Positions 12,151-23,829 are shown, counted from the first letter of the stretch. The stretch: 64,000 nucleotides of DNA from Diplocarpon mali (GCA_024741835.1 JAENRP010000191.1:18428-82427), one strand, 5' to 3'. Numbers and translations are program-made. The notes: generated by a model not told the origin, from the sequence alone.

Positions 12151-12960
12151 TTTAACGGTGTTCGTTCTCGTAGGCTGCAAAGTATGTTGCTGTGAGGAGA
12201 CAGGATCGAGAGTAGGATGAGGTCTGATGAGGCTTACGATGACGGGATGTGAGGATCTGGGGAGCGGGCGCTAGCGGATGCTATGCTGCCCCACTCCTCT
12301 GAATCATCACAGCAGCCTTATCCAGAAGTGCAATACCATATAAGATGAATCAAAAGGCTATTCAGCTCAAAACCTCTCATGTTACCCTATTGAAGTAAGG
12401 CATCGTCGGAAAATTCCCGTCTGAGTGTGGAAAACTTTGGCGCCAGGTCTATGAGCGTCCCGATCATATCTTTTCAGACACTGGCCACTAGCCACTAGCC
12501 ACCAGCCCACGAGCTACCCAAATTTTAATAGGTATTCCGCTGTTAGCGTTACCTTTCCTTAAATTTGAAGTATTACCCATCCTGCTAGTTCGAATCACTT
12601 ATTGTTGCTCATCAGAGAGGCATAGGGATACAAACATCTGGAAATTCCAATGAACTATAAAACACAGAATGATGTAAATACCATCAAGCATTCACAGCAA
12701 TCCACTAGCGCCTTCTATCAGGAGTTGGAGAGTGAAGGGAAAGAATTCAGTCGCGCATTAGAAGCTGATAAGAAAAGAGGTGATTGCCTTTTTGGAAACC
12801 TGAGAAGTTCTTGCAAATGCCATCCGCGACCCGCAAAAGAAAAACCCCCAAGCTCCCATATCGCGTCAACAACCTAGATCTCGATGCACAGACCAGAGAA
12901 TTGCCCAGTTTGGATTAGACCTTGATCTCCTTCGTCCTCGATCTTTCGTAGAAATCAATA
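12151..12960. other. Intergenic region between the BXI1-type gene and the septin gene
   Basis: Both genes point left, so this 810-base stretch holds the promoter of the BXI1-type gene and the 3' UTR of the septin gene. A small plus-strand frame at 12650-12877 shows no family signature. There is a short direct repeat, gccactagccactagccacc, near 12483-12502. Confidence 0.5.
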
Positions 12961-14521
12961 CTATGCTTCAGAGTCCGCGTGCGTTCCGTTAGTAGCGTCT
13001 AGATGTGCGCTTTGCTCTCGGTGCATTCTGGCCTCGATCTCTTTCAGCTGGCTCTCACGAGCCAACAACTCTTGTCTCTTCTCGTTGATCTCCCTCTGGA
13101 CCTTGACCTCGATCTCTCGGAGCTTCTCCTCTTCACGTCGGAGTTGCTCTTCCTTCAGACGGACTGATTGAGATGCGAGATCCTCAGGATTCATTGACGA
13201 ATCACTATGAAATCCTATTAGCTTCTGGAAAGGAATTGGAAATAGCAACTTACGCTCCAGCGCCACCATCAACACTCTTACTGAGCTTCTCGGTACGGTA
13301 GTTTTCGTACAGGAAGTCGTGAGTGATCTCCTTCAAATCTGCCAGATGGCTGTGGAGAAGGGCGCTTCGAATTGCAAGGAAATCGGAATGTCTGGGGTTG
13401 TCCACCTCTACAACTCCCCACGGGTATTGCCGAGCTCGAGCCTTGCGGCCACCGATCTCAACGACCTCTTCGGATCCAACAATTGCAAAAGGCATCAGAC
13501 TGCGGAGTTCGGCGTTCTCTTCCACAGTATCCTCATCATCCTCTTCAATGTCGTATGGGAAGTTGTAAACAGGGATTCTGTAGTGTTCAATATCCTCCAT
13601 AACGAGCTTCTTTGACTCGGCGAGTTCAGCAGGTGTCAGGGAGTCGGCTTTGCCAATGACTGGAATGACATTGACACGAGGAGACAGACGCTTCATGAGC
13701 TCGATATCCAGCTCGCGGAGGCTTTAATGCATCAGATACCAAACACTGAGTGTAATGAAGAAGCAAATATACACTTACCCGTGTCCAGTGGGAGTGATGA
13801 AGTAGAGAAGAGCGTGGACTCGATTGTCGCGGAATCGAGGATTTCGTTTGATACGAGACTCCTCGGCGAGAATATCATCATACTGTCGTTCAAGATATCC
13901 AACGATCTCCCCGAAACTGGGACTTGTCAGCACATTGCAGTCACCTCCTCCGCCAGAATGCCCCTACCTCGCCTCGTTATCGATTTGGTCTCCAAAGCCT
14001 GGCGTATCCACGATAGTCAGAGAGATGCGAGTTCCTTCCTCGTCCAGCTCCAATTCTGCCTGGATGTCAGCTATGGTGTTCGGCGATAGTCAGATCGGGC
14101 TCTTCCGCACCAACGGTGATGGGCTTGATTCGAACACCCTCCTCGACGTGAGCATTCGTGGCGTCATCGTCATCCTTTCCAGCAAGGACTTTCTTTCCGC
14201 AGAGTGTGTTCACGAACGTAGTTCGGCCTGTAATGATCATTTGTCACTGTCCTTCTAGATTATGTTTCTGCTGTCCCACGTACCTGTGCCTGAGGCACCG
14301 CAAACCATCAAGCAGAACTGGATACCCTTCTTAACATTCTTCTTCCTGCGAATCTTAATCTGTAGAGGCAGAGGTCAGCACTGGCTCAGCCCAACGTTTC
14401 TGTGCGCAAACCAAGCCCTAGCATGATACTGCCTGGAGACCTTGTGGCCAGAAACGGCAAAAGGGGGAGGTGACCAGAAGTCGCGAGAAGATCAACATAC
14501 TGCGCCCAACGGAGAGGACAT
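12961..14521 (-). CDS. CDC11: Septin, Cdc11/AspA type
   Basis: Septins are GTP-binding proteins that form filaments and rings at septa, hyphal tips and branch sites; Cdc11 caps the yeast hetero-octamer. My seven-exon model is 14501-14521, 14284-14359, 14111-14227, 13968-14055, 13779-13916, 13254-13721 and 12961-13204, giving 383 residues. The polybasic RRKKNVKKG run precedes the P-loop GASGTGRTT, where Arg replaces the usual Lys as in yeast Cdc11. Then follow VDTPGFGD (G3), GKAD (G4), the acidic DIEEDDEDTVEEN stretch, the YPWGVVEV region and a C-terminal coiled coil rich in Glu, Arg and Lys from about residue 320. Exon 1 is a 21-base microexon (MSSPLGA) ending at a perfect GTATGT donor; this start is inferred. 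The 55-base intron at 14056-14110 looks like a frameshift if missed, but splicing restores ITVELELDEEG. Confidence 0.93.
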
Positions 14522-15262
14522 GCTGGTGACTGTGTAGTGAAAAGGGGCGACGGCCTGTCAGTTACACGGGTAGTGGCACGTATCAAGATATCGAGAGTGG
14601 CCGTAACGTCGTGTAAAGCAATTGGCCGCGAGAGAGGTTCGTGAAGTGAGTAAGGTGCGGGTTGCGACCTCAGGGACGATTATTTCGCTACGCAAAAAGG
14701 GGACCAGCCCAGGGGTGGACAGAAGGAGAAATGGAAGAAACGGCGCTACAGTATGTTTAGGCCACCGTACTGGCACAAGGCTGACATCTCGGCACTTTCG
14801 TAGTATGTAAATACGTCGAGGGTCAGTAATAAGGTATATAAAGGTGCGTAGCGGCCAACAGGTCTACTTCCTCCACTCAAACTTGACGGGCCTTCCATAC
14901 TGTAGAGCCAATATCGATTGTTCGCAGGCGCCAGGTAAGGGACCCCCTATCTTGAGTCTGCTTTCTAAAACCTCCTCTCGAAAGTCTTCGCTGCCACACA
15001 CCTCTTGGCTAGAGCAGGGGATGGAATTAGGAAAGGCTGCGCGATAGTGCTAGCGCCTCCGATAAGATCACGCCGGCAGAATGTCGACTCCCGCGGCTCT
15101 CGATGAATCCAAAACCAACTTGCAAAGCAGCTGCAGACAGATGTGATCCGAACGACAGATGCACACACAATATGCTCGCAAAGTTCATTGTAGCTGCTCC
15201 TATATCCTTTGAATAATTAACCTCAAACCACATCTTGGACAGCCTGCATCAGCCTCGCAGCC
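14522..15262. promoter_or_regulatory. Shared promoter region, septin / HSV2-type gene
   Basis: This is 741 bases between two divergent start codons. It should hold the promoters and 5' leaders of both genes. No long frame in it shows a family signature. A TATA-like gtatataaagg lies at about 14833. Individual regulatory sites cannot be assigned from one sequence. Confidence 0.5.
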
Positions 15263-16627
15263 ATGAACACCAGACCAGCCTTGGAGAGCTCGAGTAACCC
15301 GCTAGCCTTGTGTGTGGCTTTCAATCACGATGCCAGCTGTTTCTCTGTAGGACTCGACACTGGCTTCTGCAGTGAGAAGGGCGCTCTTGAATTCAGAACT
15401 TCGCTCACAATTCTTGCTAGTCTTCAATTCCGAGCCATGCCAGCTTCGAGTCTCCCGAGGTACTACCCACTGCAACCCGCACCTTAGCACATACTGAAGA
15501 AGCAGACTTCAACGCTGGAATAGGCGCGGCGCAGATGCTTGGGAAGGCAAACTTCATTGCCTTGATCGGGGGAGGCAAGCAGCCGAAGTTCCCGCAGAAC
15601 AAAGTGAGTCCGTTCCATATAAGCGACGAGCAAAGCGCTGACTAGTGTACAGGTAGTGATTTGGGATGATGCTAAGCAGAGGATCGCGATACAAATTCCT
15701 GTCCTGACTACAGTCCGTGGTGTCCGGTTATCCAGGACACATGTCGTCGTTGCCCTTCAGAATAGCGTTCGAGTATACAAGTTCCAGAGCCCAGCTGAGC
15801 TGTGGTCTGTCTTTGAAACTGCCGACAATCCTCTAGGCCTGTGCTGCTTGACCACGAAGTCTCTCGCGTTCCCCGGTAGAACACCCGGTCAGGTCCAGTT
15901 GGTCGAGCTATCCACAGGCAATGTCAGCATCATACCAGCCCATGGCTCGGCACTAAGAGCTATCGATATCAGTCGTGATGGCGAGATTCTGGCTACGGCA
16001 AGCGAGACTGTAAGAGAGTGTATCTTGACCCTGGCGTCTTATCACTGAATACTCTAGGGCACTTTGATTAGAGTATTTGCAACGAGTAATTGTGCCCGGA
16101 TTATAGAGCTAAGACGTGGGGTTGATCCAGCAACAATCTACTCTTTGGCGATTGCTCCCTCTGGTCAACTGCTAGCTGTCACGTCCGACAAATCTACTCT
16201 CCACCTATTTGATATACCACATCCATCTAAGCCACCTAGGAGTGAATCTACGACACCGAATCGAAGGCTAACAACGATGGGAGGACGTGGAGGGAGCCCG
16301 GGTTCAAGCGATATTGACAACAGCCAGAAATGGGGAATTCTCGGCCGTATCCCTCTCCTACCCAGAGTCTTCTCGGACGTGTATTCGTTCGCTTCTACAC
16401 ATTTCGAAATCGGCGAAGAACCGCTCTATGGGAGCTCGACGCCCTTGAATAGCGAAGTCGCATTTCGGCCACCCAAAGGCGTTTTGGGTTGGACGAGTGA
16501 CGATGGCATTATCGTCATTGGTGCTGGGCGAGATGGGAGATGGGAGAAGTTCGTCATTGCTGTTGGCGAAGATGGCCGTCGGTATTGTGTGAGAGATGGA
16601 TGGAAGAGATATCTCGGCATAAGCTGA
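15263..16627 (+). CDS. HSV2: PROPPIN beta-propeller protein, Hsv2/WIPI3 type
   Basis: PROPPINs are seven-bladed WD40-like propellers that bind PI3P and PI(3,5)P2 on endosomes, vacuole and phagophore; the Hsv2 branch acts in micro- and macroautophagy. My exons are 15263-15371, 15421-15459, 15506-15603, 15653-16009 and 16058-16627, giving 390 residues. Family blocks run in order: VAFNHDASCFSVGLDTGF at the N-terminus, ALIGGGKQPKFPQNKV, VIWDD, LQNSVRVYKF, LAFPGRTPGQVQLVEL, ATASETGTLIRVF and SDKSTLHLF. The lipid-binding motif reads LRRG at residues 219-222. This is the form seen in the WIPI3/Hsv2 branch, where Atg18 itself has FRRG. A basic, Gly/Ser-rich insertion follows blade 5, about residues 250-290. 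Exon 3 could instead start at 15500; the CAG acceptor at 15506 was preferred because it gives the family's SRDF. Confidence 0.92.
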
Positions 16628-16842
16628 GCGTTCGCTCCCATACATGGCGCCGGATTTATTCTAGCGTGGCGCGTACTGGTATGATTTCCGGCGTTGTAGC
16701 AGGGCATTAGCACGGCATGGATGTAGATGGGTGGCATTACAGGTGATGGGAGGCCTCTGTCAAATTGTATAGAGGCAGGGTTGACCTCCCATCGAAGAAG
16801 AGGTATTTGGAACATAGATCAACCATCTGACACTCTTGCCAC
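16628..16842. terminator. Convergent 3' region of the HSV2-type and IST3-type genes
   Basis: Only 215 bases separate two convergent stop codons. The 3' UTRs of the two transcripts therefore probably overlap. No precise polyadenylation site can be assigned. Confidence 0.45.
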
Positions 16843-17822
16843 CTAGGAGGACCTTCTGGAAGGATGGCGTCTATCTTCCACAGAGACTTCTCTTCTCCTT
16901 GTGCGTTCCTTGGGCCTGTCTCGGCCTCCATGATCCCGAATCTCCTCAACTGGGCTTCTTCGTCGGTATCCCCAGCCTTTCTCTTTTGCATGATTTTTCT
17001 CCGGTTCTCTGTTATGCTCTGACCTCGACCCGCCTGTAGTTGTAGAACGCTCTCGGGATCGAGACCTGCCCCTCTCTCGACATTCGCTACGGTGACGAGG
17101 ATGACGACGGCCATCCTTGTTGCCCTCTTCCCTCGGCCGGCGCAACCGACGGTGATGCCGAGATTTAGATGTTTCCAGCTTTTTTCCGTCCTTCAACTTC
17201 GCTAATGCCATCATGACCTCTTCCTTCTTCTCCTCGACCAAGAACCCCTTCATAGGATCTTCATCGTCGTGATCTTGAATCAGCTTCGCCAGCTCGCGCT
17301 CTTCTTTCAGCATGGGCCTCTGCTCCTCACTTTCGCTTCCACTTTCCTCTCGTATCTTTTCCTTGTTATTCCCTTCGTCTTGAACCGGGGGTCGTTGCGT
17401 GAGATCATGCCCTTCTTCATTTTCGTCTTCTTTCTTCTTGTACCTCGTATGATCCACTTTCAGAGTTCTTCCAAGAATCACAGTGCCTCCAAGGTTATCA
17501 ACCGCTAGATCAGTGCTCCGCTGGTCTTCATACTTCAAAAATGCAAAGCCTTTGGACTTGCCGGTCTCCTTGTCGCGAATAAGATTTATGTAGGTAGGTT
17601 CGCCAAACTGAGAGAATATTGCAACCACATCGCCTTCGGATAGCTCGAATGGGAGACCTCCGACATAGATGTAGGCTGTGTCGCGGTAGTCTGCATGCCA
17701 CGATGCTTCTGGGGAGCTGCGATGTCGTCAATAGGGTGCCTAAATAAATGTGTAACTATCACCTACACGCCAGCTGCCAGCTCGCGCTTGTTCAGCTCTT
17801 GAATTTGCCGAATACTCTGCAT
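16843..17822 (-). CDS. IST3: U2 snRNP-associated RRM protein, Ist3/Snu17 (RBMX2) type
   Basis: Ist3 is the RRM scaffold of the RES complex (with Bud13 and Pml1), which joins the activated spliceosome and helps retain unspliced pre-mRNA in the nucleus. There are two exons: 17767-17822 encodes the conserved MQSIRQIQELNKREL start, and 16843-17716 the rest, for 309 residues. The SPEASWHADYRD lead-in, the AYIYVGGLPFEL RNP2 strand and the SKGFAFLKYED RNP1 strand place the RRM at about residues 30-110. The ending LGRTLKVDHTRYK is typical of the family. The C-terminal half is disordered and rich in Arg, Glu, Lys and Asp, with SR and RE pairs. This long tail exceeds yeast Ist3 (148 residues) but is usual in moulds and in RBMX2. 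It is divergent with the dynein gene, 328 bases apart. Confidence 0.93.
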
Positions 17823-18150
17823 TGTGGTAATCTTGGATATGAAAAATTGTTGCAGCGCAAAGTTGTGTACTCAGTTTGGGACGCTGGATTCTGACAGCCT
17901 TGTCCCCACCGATTTGGTTTAGCCTGGCCTCGCGTCCAGGACGCGTTCCATTTCACAACTTTACGGATACCTCTATCCAAAGGATCGGGGGGTGAGATTG
18001 AATTCAAACCGATCGCTGATTTATAAGCTACGAACGCACGGCAGGTGACCATACGAGGCTGGATGGTCAAGCTACGATAATAACACCAAACTTCGCTGTC
18101 CGTAGCATTCCTGTTACCTGTGTCCTCCACCCGTTTGAGTACATGCCGTC
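17823..18150. promoter_or_regulatory. Shared promoter region, IST3-type / dynein light intermediate chain
   Basis: This 328-base gap separates two divergent start codons and is the shortest shared promoter in the window. No specific motif is claimed. Confidence 0.5.
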
Positions 18151-20017
18151 ATGATGGCATCCAACAACAGGGCTTCGATATATACCCAGGTATCTACCTC
18201 GACCGATCATGACAGACCGAAAAGTGCAGAGAAAAATCTGTGGTCATCCATGCTGGATAGTGTAGCCAGTGGGAAACGATTGCCCGAAAAGAACATTCTC
18301 GTTTTGGGTATGTGGAAACAGGCTTCGTGCTGCACAAAGTTATTGACATGGTACCAGGAGGGACTACTGAATCGCAGAAGGAATTCCTCGAAGCCCTCTC
18401 GACTGACGATTCCAAGAGAACACAGGACCGGCAGAGCAGTAAGCAGCCTCCTATAGCCAATAACTTCGCTCTGGGATATACTTATTACGATGTTCTTGAT
18501 GCGGACCACGAAGGTACGCACGTAGAGACCCTCGATATTCAGCCCTTGCTCATTCTCTGCAGATATACTTGCCCGTCTTTCAATATACCTATTGTTAGAC
18601 CCCTCACCATCCTTCACACCTCTTTTGAAACCCCTATTAACCCCTCAAACTATCCCGAATACACTTATCGTCGTTCTGCTCGATTGGTCGCATCCATGGT
18701 TTTGGCTCCGACAGCTACGGGACTGGATAAGACTTCTACGGACAGTTTTGGTCTCCCTAGACGAAGACTGTAAGGAGAAAATGGAAGAGGTTATGTACAG
18801 CTGGAGAGATAGAGGGCGCGGCGGGAATAGTCTGGAGGGCGGAGGTGTCACCAATTCCACAGAGGCTGATGTTAGTTTACCTTTGGGGCCTGGAGAATGG
18901 GAGACAGGACTTGGACTTCCGTTGTGTGTTGTGTGCCAAAACGTAGGTTCAATTTCGAGTTGCTGAACGTCTAGATCATTGCTCACCCTACACAGTCTGA
19001 CAGAATAGAGGCATTGGAAAAGGAGCGGTCCTGGAAGGAGGAAGAGTTCGATCTGGTTTTGCAGTTCCTCCGAACGGTCTTATTGAAACGTAAGACTTGG
19101 CAACATCCTGGAATGCGATTGGTAACTAATGTAGTTCTCAGATGGTGCATCTCTTATTTACACGACCCCTTCAGCAATGAGTCCACTGCAAAGCCTTGTG
19201 CACTCGTCACTCGGCATTCACTCTTTATTGAAACGGCAACCACTCAAGCACAATATCATTGATCGTGACAAGGTGCTTGTACCGCCAAACTGGGACTCCT
19301 GGGGCAAAATCAGAGTACTCAGGGATGGCTTCGATGTTGAAGCTATCAACCAGGGTTGGTCACTTGATATTGAGGATTCTTACGAGCAAGATGGTCCTGG
19401 TGAAGACGGCGTGAACGGTAAGGCAGCTGGGGATCGAGGTGTGCCACCCGTATCAGGCGGCGCCGTAGAATCATATCAAGAAATGATTCGCGACCCCAGC
19501 CTCGATGCACTTCAAGCAACGGCTTCGGAAGGTAATGGTCTGAAACTGGAGGTTTCTAGCCAGGACACTCAAACTTTCTTGGCTACACAAGTGGACACGC
19601 TCCAAAAAATCGGACAGGTTGCCGAGCCTAGCAGCATAGATAGCGGCCATGTACTTCGCGGCCGTCGGTCTTCTAAAACCAGGGCTGATGATGCTGATGA
19701 AGACAAATACGACGAAGCTCGCGTCAACGAGCACATCGGTCCCGTGCAGTTCAATATGGGTGGTATCCAGGTGGATGCGGACGATATGTTGCAGCGGCTG
19801 AAGGTATGGTCTTCAACGTCGGCGGCATGGCATGTCTTTACTGACCAACTTGACTCAGGACCGTCAAACCTACCAAACCCCAGAACCAGAGACTCCTGGT
19901 GGACTGGCCTCACCGGATGGGAAGAACCAAAACGAAGCTCTTGCATCATTCTTCGCCGGACTAATGAAAAGAGGCGGCGGCAGCACAGCCAGCAGTCCCA
20001 AGCCAGGAACCTCGTAG
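18151..20017 (+). CDS. dli1: Cytoplasmic dynein 1 light intermediate chain
   Basis: This subunit binds the dynein heavy chain through a Ras-like domain and cargo adaptors through its C-terminal tail. In moulds it supports nuclear and early-endosome movement. My exons are 18151-18307, 18358-18513, 18563-18942, 18996-19089, 19142-19803 and 19859-20017, giving 535 residues. The G-like domain starts with KNILVLGGTTESQKEFLEAL, where the P-loop is degenerate and lacks GK[ST]. Further family blocks are ALGYTYYDVLD, LLDWSHPWFWLRQLRDW and YTTPSAMSPLQSLV, the last followed by NIIDRDKVLVPPNWDSWGKI. Near the end, ALASFFAGLMKRG (about residues 510-522) matches the adaptor-binding helix of animal LIC1 (FFNSLLSKK). 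A second Met at codon 2 is an equally possible start. All five introns restore frame. Confidence 0.93.
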
Positions 20018-21346
20018 CTTGCTTGATCTGTACTGCCGAGCATTGGTGCAATATATATGTTTGCGAAGATTGTGGTGTGTGTTTCACTATCTGGATTGGA
20101 GTTCGGGGGTGGGTTGAATGATGAGATTTGCCCGTCGCCCGCACAGGATCGCGGCTCTTGCATGATACCCAGTGAGTTGGTGTATGAATAACTTTCGACA
20201 AGGAGATTTGATATCGATGCTAGTCGTGTCGAGATCAGTTCCATCGTGACTTGCTTCACCTTGAGGATTACAGGTATTCCGGCCCCAGTCTTCAGGCCGC
20301 GGCTCTCTAGGTATTGGATTATCTGTCTACCACAACCTCATACACAGGGCCAGAGTGTGAGGCTAGACCTGAGAATCCAACAGGTAGTACCGAACATCAC
20401 ATACATGGTTGAGGCTGTGAGACGGACACTTATCTTCGTGACCACCGCAAGGCTAACAGACCAGACCGTGCCGACTCTCCCTCTTCCTCCCCTGAATCTC
20501 CCCACCGTGTGTCTTCTCCGACACTCTTCTCTTCGCCGGGAGTGTTCATGACAGTTCGTCACCATGTTCCATGGTGCCCTCTGTTCCCTCGGTCCCTCCG
20601 TTTCCCTTGTATACTACTCTTCGCCCCCCTTTTCTTCTCTCTCGGTGTCTCGAGATCGAGCATGAAGTGACCAGCTGGCAAGCGAGTGCCCCGGTCAGTA
20701 CGCTTTGCTTCGTTTCGAATCGATTGCAGCCTGGGTCAGGGCATCAACGAAGCCTGGGTAACTTTGCAGCATCAGTCACTGTCCCATGCACGGATCCCAC
20801 GAGCAGGGAAACATAGTCCCCTGATCCAGTCGGACTGTACGGAGAGCCGGCGCAAACGACGACCAACTCTTCCCGATGGACGTCTTCCCCGTGTTAAAGA
20901 TACATCGAGTGTGCGAGGACTGAGCAGTCGAAGCGTGTACACGAGGACCCGTGTAGCTGTGATCGGGGGCCGTGGGCCCAAGGGAACTTCAAGTCACCTC
21001 TGGCCTCGCTTGGCCTGACGCCCAAGGAATCACGGGCTTCTTCGGGGTGCGACGGCCATTATACATTCATGGGTTGTACGACTCGACAAAAAGTTGTCAA
21101 CAGCTACCTGCACCAGCACCGTTGCTCCGTGTCTTCCAACGCCAGGGCAATGCAGCCGATTCCCGCCCACGCCTCGCATGCGTCCTCAGCAGCCCAGTCC
21201 AGCCAAGCGAATGCCCCAACGGCTGATTGTGAGCACTTCACCATAACCCGCCTCCAAGACTTTGACGGCCCAAAACACCAGCGCTGGGCATCGTGTGCGT
21301 GTTCATCACCCTCTCCTAGTAGCGGCCTTCGAAATCCTCGATTCAG
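20018..21346. other. Convergent intergenic region, no gene recognised
   Basis: This 1.33 kb stretch between two convergent stop codons has gene-island composition. Several overlapping plus-strand frames (20246-21431) are Ser/Pro/Arg-rich and show no family motif or consistent splice structure. It probably holds two 3' UTRs and possibly a non-coding transcript. Confidence 0.45.
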
Positions 21347-23037
21347 CTACTTTTTACTCTTCCCCTTCCCACTCTCCTGCTTGTTCCTGCTTGTTTTTTC
21401 CTTGTCCTGTTTCAGTAGCAAGGTGAGCTGACTCTTGCTCCTACTCAGGGAATCGGCAGCCGGAGCGGCTTGAACTGGCTGCACGTGTCGTTTGGCGAAC
21501 AGGTCAACCTGCTGAGATCCCTCGACCTCTTTCCCCTTCCCCTTGCCGGCCTGCACACGCGTTGCTGGGTGCTGAGCGGTGTTCGTTCCCGATGGCCCAA
21601 TGTCTACTTGTCCGGTGGCATCAGCAAGTGTTGGTGCGAGACTAGGGGCGCCCTTCGAATCATGTTGTATGAGACGAATGGCATCCATCCCTTCCGATGA
21701 CGATATATTCCCGGCGGATTTGGACCTCAGCGACTTATGCAAGACTTGGACAAGCTCGGATCCCGACTCCGGAGGGTGCTCTCTGGGCGGATTGGTCTTG
21801 GACTGAGCCCGAGCGTTCGCCTCGGCAAGAAGAATCCGCTGCATCTCGAGCTCCTCGCGTTCTTCCGGTGCAAGCCCTTCTTGTTCCACTGGGTGCTCCT
21901 GTATGTTCTCTATGCGCCGAAGTTGGGTAGATGGACCAGGATCACCAGCCGAAACTGCGTCTTCCGACAGTCGGCTGGGCCTGGCACGGCTCTTGACTGA
22001 TGATGCCTTCGATGACGATAGTTTTCTCGGTGAGGAACGCTTGAACTCGCCCATCTTTTTTCTTGTCGGGTAGGTGCTGGTGGACCCTTCCGGAGAGAGA
22101 GAGAAATTCTCCTGGAATCTAGAATGGCATTTGGCGAGAGGGGCATCCAGCGCTGACCGCGCTCCAGTCGCTGCCTGTGCTTCAGCATCTCTAGCAGCAT
22201 TTTCGATAGATGATTGGGATGTCTGGGAGCTTTGTCGCCTTACAATTACAGGTCGCTTTTTCTTGGAGGCCGAGAAGCCCGCTTTCTTTTTGCTCGGGGT
22301 CCCGCCTCCTTTCTTCTCGGTCTTTGCATCCCGTAGATCGGGCGAAGGGGGTTGTACGACGACATGGGAGTTTGGACTGAGCGACGACGTTTCTCCTTCA
22401 TGTTCCGACTCGTGGGGGGAGATAAATCGCGCCGTCGGTCGTGGCCCGCTCGTGGATGGGCCTCTGGTCTTCTTCAAGATAGGATATGGCATGGGGGCGG
22501 AAGCTCTGGACGTCGTTGAAGAGGATATCGCGGTTGTCGTGCCCGTACTTGGCTGCTGAGGAGCGGCGGCACTTGAGGCTCCGGGCCCATGCTGGATCCT
22601 TGTGTTCTAAGAGAGCAAAATTCAGTACGCGACGGCATGACGGGCAAGTAGTGGCCCACTCATACCGGTGTGGCTCCCTCGACACGGTTTGGCGGTCCTC
22701 GCAGTGGTACAAAGGTCGGACCGTCTGATATGTGAGCAAACTGTCGAGCGATCGTGGTCGCATCGAGGTACTTCCTGTCGCTGTACCAGATCCGCCACCA
22801 ATAGTTCTCCAATCGTTCAGCCGTGGGATCTAGAAGTCTCCGCTTCGTCGTCGTATACACTGTTTCAAGGCGACATTAGCTGGGTCCCGGCAGAGGGCCT
22901 TGCCAACGGAGGCTACCTTTCCAGACCCTGGCAATGTCTTCTTGATCCAATGGCTTCGCAGCAATCCGGTTGATGTTCTCGTTGATCTGATCACTGTTGA
23001 CCACAATGCCTTTGGGCAGGATCAGTGCCATCGCCAT
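21347..23037 (-). CDS. Conserved fungal protein with an areA-type LEN-WRIW motif
   Basis: My three-exon model is 22917-23037, 22666-22859 and 21347-22606, giving 524 residues. The N-terminus runs MAMALILPKG, then NSDQINENINRIA, then RLENYWWRIW at residues 56-65, followed by ARQFAHISDGPTFVPLRG and a PILKK/RPTARF block. RLENxxWRxW is the hallmark of the areA N-terminal domain family (Pfam GATA_AreA, formerly DUF1752), so I infer that relationship. No GATA zinc finger is present. The remaining 350 residues are disordered, with Ser/Lys/Arg-rich runs such as SKKKAGFSASKKKRP and a short helical Glu/Gln segment near EEREELEMQRILLAEANARA. A nuclear regulatory role is plausible but not shown. The start was placed at the Met before ALILPKG; the frame stays open upstream, but without another ATG that fits. 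Confidence 0.78.
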
Positions 23038-23436
23038 GCTCGTAGCACAGCCAAGGGGGTCCGGGTCGATGGTTGACAGCAGCACTTTCAAGGCAGGTGG
23101 GAAGCACCCCCCCGAAAGATGCTGCGCCAAACTCCAGGAGTGTCAAGGAGAATCCGCATCGACGAGGAAGATCCGGCCTGGTTCGACGATGATTATGTAG
23201 AGCGAGCGCACAATCCCTCGAGGCAGAGAGAGACCGAGGCTTCCCATCGGCTTCCCATCGGCAAACCCTCCCCAAACTCGTGGAAGCCTTTTTTGTCAGG
23301 ACGCCGAAGAATTCTCCAAAGCAGTGCCCTGGCGACGCTCAGGAAGAAGGTGAGATACCGACAGTGGCGGGTTATTTGATGAGATGGGAATTCCCCGGGG
23401 AAGATAGTCGAAGCGGACTCGGGTATGGTTGTGACC

Positions 23437-23538
23437 NNNNNNNNNNNNNNNNNNNNNNNNNNNNNNNNNNNNNNNNNNNNNNNNNNNNNNNNNNNNNNNN
23501 NNNNNNNNNNNNNNNNNNNNNNNNNNNNNNNNNNNNNN
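23437..23538. other. Assembly gap (102 N)
   Basis: The gap is a run of N. It lies 250-450 bases from several simple repeats. Its true size is unknown. Confidence 0.99.
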
Positions 23539-23785
23539 TACTTCAAGGGGGAGAAGATCATTAGCCAATGGTTCGGCTGCACTTTAAGAATAGATGCCTT
23601 TACGGTATGACGACAGGTAGAAAAGTTGAAAAGTGCGTGAGCTTCAGATGAATGAAGGACGAAGAATCGGTAGCAGATCTTACTTATCGATAGTAGAGAG
23701 GTAGGGTGAGACCGGGTTGCAGGGAAGATGAGGAGAAGTCGAGAGGTCCCGGTCGAGGTTGGACGGGTTGGGAAGAGGAGGGGAG

Positions 23786-23829
23786 GATGAGAATTGGATG
23801 AGAATTGGATGAGAATTGGATGAGGATTG
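23786..23829. repeat. 11-base minisatellite, four units
   Basis: The unit gatgagaattg occurs four times in a row; the last has one change (gatgaggattg). Confidence 0.85.

Noticed and set aside
12650..12877. A 75-codon plus-strand frame between the BXI1-type and septin genes.
   Set aside because: It lies in the septin 3' region, has no recognisable motif and no neighbouring exon that would extend it.
20246..21431. Several plus-strand frames of 80-120 codons after the dynein gene.
   Set aside because: They overlap each other in different frames, are compositionally biased and partly antisense to the areA-type gene's end.
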